Assembly (NCBI RefSeq): GCF_000208745.1
Contig: NC_030852.1
Location: 32,596,312-32,660,311 of the forward strand
Length of the DNA: 64,000 bases
DNA from: Theobroma cacao
Lineage: Eukaryota; Streptophyta; Magnoliopsida; Malvales; Malvaceae
Reading direction: 5' to 3'
Below the pieces are notes generated by a model. That model worked only from the letters and a program-made list of their open reading frames with translations. It had not been told where the DNA came from and ran no database searches. Numbering within the stretch: position 1 is the first letter of the stretch; every line of letters begins with the position of its first letter. The translations under genes were made by a program, and so were the position numbers. Positions 62,001 to 64,000 of this stretch are shown in pieces.

Positions 62001-62643
62001 TTGCTCATTGGTGAAACTATAGAAAATTTTTTGGTTTGGAAGTTGAGCTTTGTTTGGCTTTCTTTTGTTCCTTCAGAAACCAAGAGAATAATATTCATAG
62101 TTTTCATTTCATTTTCCCTTTTCTATGTCATTATGAACTCTTGACAGGTATGTGGACACTTTCAACCAAGGTGGTGGAGGCCAAGCAAATTTATTTCAAT
62201 CACCTAGTGTTCCCTCTGTTAAACCTGCAGTGGCTGCAAATGCAAAGTTCTTTATTCCCACGCCTGCATCAACAAATGAACAAACGATGGAGGCAATATC
62301 AGAAAGTGCACAGGAAGAAAATACAACTAGTAATAATCCTACAAAATCCAATGCCAATGAGTCTTTTCAGTCTCCCACACCTTTATCATCAATGACTATG
62401 CAAAGGTTCCCTAGCATGGATAATCTTGCTCAGAAAGGCATTATGAGAAATGCCAATGGTTTTCCACCGCACTCACGACGAACAGCCTCATGGAGTGGTG
62501 GGAACTTGGCTGATGCATTTAGTCCTCCTGGTAAGGCGGAAATCAGACCTTTAGGGGAGGCACTGGGAATGCCTCCATCTTCATTTATGCCCAGTCCAAC
62601 GAATGGTAGTTTTGGGGATGAGCTACATGAGGTGGAACTTTGA
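56013..62643 (+). CDS. SEC16: Protein transport protein SEC16 homologue (MAG5-like)
   Basis: Thirteen coding exons (56013-57716, 57922-58242, 58535-58654, 58736-58858, 58995-59150, 59597-59722, 59840-59974, 60387-60514, 60595-60703, 60780-61103, 61209-61358, 61471-61769, 62148-62643) total 4191 nt, or 1396 residues, with every phase matching. The N-terminal third is acidic and disordered, with two copies of a YPGWxYD...W motif (from residues 223 and 314). Exons 2-9 encode the conserved helical core (HALVTFGFGGKLIV leading into it, then ITVLNLLEVV, SGRKKEALQCAQEGQLWGPA, LVIIHLGDCLWKE, EFYEYSKVLGNSQ), which in other SEC16 proteins binds SEC13/SEC31. The C-terminus is Pro/Ser-rich (GRMGVRARYVDTFN). 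SEC16 organises endoplasmic-reticulum exit sites for COPII vesicles; Arabidopsis MAIGO5 is the comparison. The gene looks intact. Confidence 0.95.
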
Positions 62644-63130
62644 ACCAGAGTTGTCAAGATGTAAATATCAAGTTTTGTTCCTGCAATCATATATAGTACT
62701 CAAGAATCATGATATTCCTGCTCCTGCATCTTTCAAATATACGACAAAATGGCAGCTTGCACGGGAACTGTTTCTGTTAAAATGGAAACCAAAATTGTTC
62801 TTTTTGGCTAAACTTCTAGACCCCTTACCCCCTTCTGCATTGTATTTTGATATTCAGTTGCTTATTTAGTTGTATTATTAGGTTTCATCTGTATGTCCCA
62901 GGGTTCAAGGAGCCGGGTTGTTTTTGTTCTTTTTTTTTTTTGGTTTTTTTACTATAAGCAGCTAAAGCCTGAGCAGGCACACCATTGTACAGTCATTTGT
63001 TCATTTGTTGAAGAATAGAAATTATTCCCTTGAGGTGAAAGATATAAGAAAGCCGCAAAGGGATTCTCAAGGGGAAAAGGCGTTGTGTTCTGAGTTCCAA
63101 AAATAAGATGTTTGCTCTTTTTGTAGTGCT
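62644..63130 (+). other. SEC16 3' UTR and flank
   Basis: Mostly T-rich, with words resembling plant polyadenylation signals. I see no other gene. Confidence 0.5.
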
Positions 63131-63139
63131 AGTAACATT

Positions 63140-64000
63140 ATCTGCACGTTTGGTACAGGGAATAGCTAAGCTATTCCTTGTCTATTACCAAGGGAATAAC
63201 TTACCTCTGTTTGGTATGACAATATCACAAAGAATAGCTATTACTTAGTAATAGCTATTCTCTCAAAAGGGGTAAAACTCAGGCATAGTTAAACTCGAGA
63301 TTTTTCATGATTTTTGCTATTTCGTGACCAGGAGAATAGTTCTGAATTATGATATGATTAAAATGCCCCTTATCATTTAAAAAATTACAATCCTAGACCT
63401 ATATATATATTTTTTTCTCATTTTTTCTTTTTCTTTCTCTCTCTTCTCATGTTCTTTCCTCTCTTATTCTCTCTCTAAGTGGCATCAACACCGGAGATGA
63501 TGTTAGTGGCGACGGCGACGGCAGCGAAAGCGACGGTGACTGCAAAGGAAGCGGCTGCGACGGCGATTTTATGACCGAATATGATCGGACAAGATTCAAA
63601 CGGAGATTCAGCCAGATCTGACACTCAACGGCCAGATCTGGCAGCGGGAAGCATCGGATCTGGTGCTTCCCGACCAGATCCCACGGTTGGATCTAGCACT
63701 CCACGGCTAGATCCAGCCGCGGGGAAGCACCGATCTGGCGTCGTAGTGGCCAGATCTGGCCACATGGTGCGCCAGATCGACGTTTTGTTACACCGGTCGC
63801 TTTTTTGGCGACCGACCCATGAAAAAGAAAAAAAAAGGAAAAAAATAAAATAAAAGAATAAATTATTTATAAAATTTAAAATATTAATATTTTATATATA
63901 ATTTAAACATTATTAATATTAATATGATTAAAATATTAAATATTAATATTTTAAACTATTAATGTTTTATTTATTAAATTATTAATATATTAAATTTTTA
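63140..64000. mobile_element. Left part of a palindrome-rich repetitive element
   Basis: The segment starts near GTTTGGTACAGGGAATAGC, a sequence type often seen at ends of plant MITE-like elements. It contains the palindrome GGAATAGCT-A-AGCTATTCC (63159-63177) and a perfect 31-bp palindrome at 63231-63261. Between 63480 and 63830 a G+C-rich island repeats (C)AGATC(T)GG about nine times in both orientations, in sharp contrast to the A+T-rich flanks. The right end is beyond the window. No intact transposase is visible. Confidence 0.55.

Noticed and set aside
1..64000. tRNA, rRNA, CRISPR or bacterial operon features
   Set aside because: I looked for tRNA A/B boxes, rRNA sequence and spaced identical repeats and saw none. 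The short tandem arrays here have no unique spacers of regular length.

Overview
This is a plant nuclear genome window. The genes have short phase-matched GT-AG introns, families found only in plants (RWP-RK/RKD, plant O-fucosyltransferase, WAT1-type EamA transporter, PLS-type PPR, EAR-motif C2H2 factor, plant SEC16), an A+T-rich intergenic background and decayed retrotransposons. A eudicot is likely. The protein sequences look like a woody rosid, possibly Citrus, but that is an impression and nothing in the window proves it. I found no bacterial, organellar, viral or CRISPR content.

Layout. (1) 1-10.3 kb: two convergent genes, the 3' part of a G2484-1-like Agenet/Tudor gene (+) and a complete nine-exon O-fucosyltransferase-family gene (-). 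(2) 10.3-21.1 kb: no supported gene; it holds a fold-back array of about 25-bp repeats, a probable solo LTR and a palindrome-rich DNA element. (3) 21.1-22.2 kb: an intronless GPI-type matrix metalloproteinase. (4) 22.2-29.2 kb: a terminal-inverted-repeat element and a decayed 4.4-kb Ty1/copia element with both ends recognisable. (5) 29.5-41.7 kb: an NFD6-like short organellar protein, an RKD transcription factor, a PPR protein (-) and a WAT1-related transporter. (6) 41.7-56 kb: one intronless ZAT-type zinc-finger repressor between two long gene-poor stretches. (7) 56-62.6 kb: a complete 13-coding-exon SEC16 gene, followed by another repetitive element that runs off the right edge.

The genes are ordinary, independently transcribed plant genes and do not form a pathway. 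I rebuilt splice junctions by eye, and in every multi-exon model the coding exon phases add up exactly. The features most worth a second look are the RKD locus and its promoter, the fold-back repeat array at 14.1-14.45 kb, a repeat expansion inside the copia gag remnant, and a perfect 31-bp palindrome at the right end. I saw no clear evidence of an undescribed biological system.
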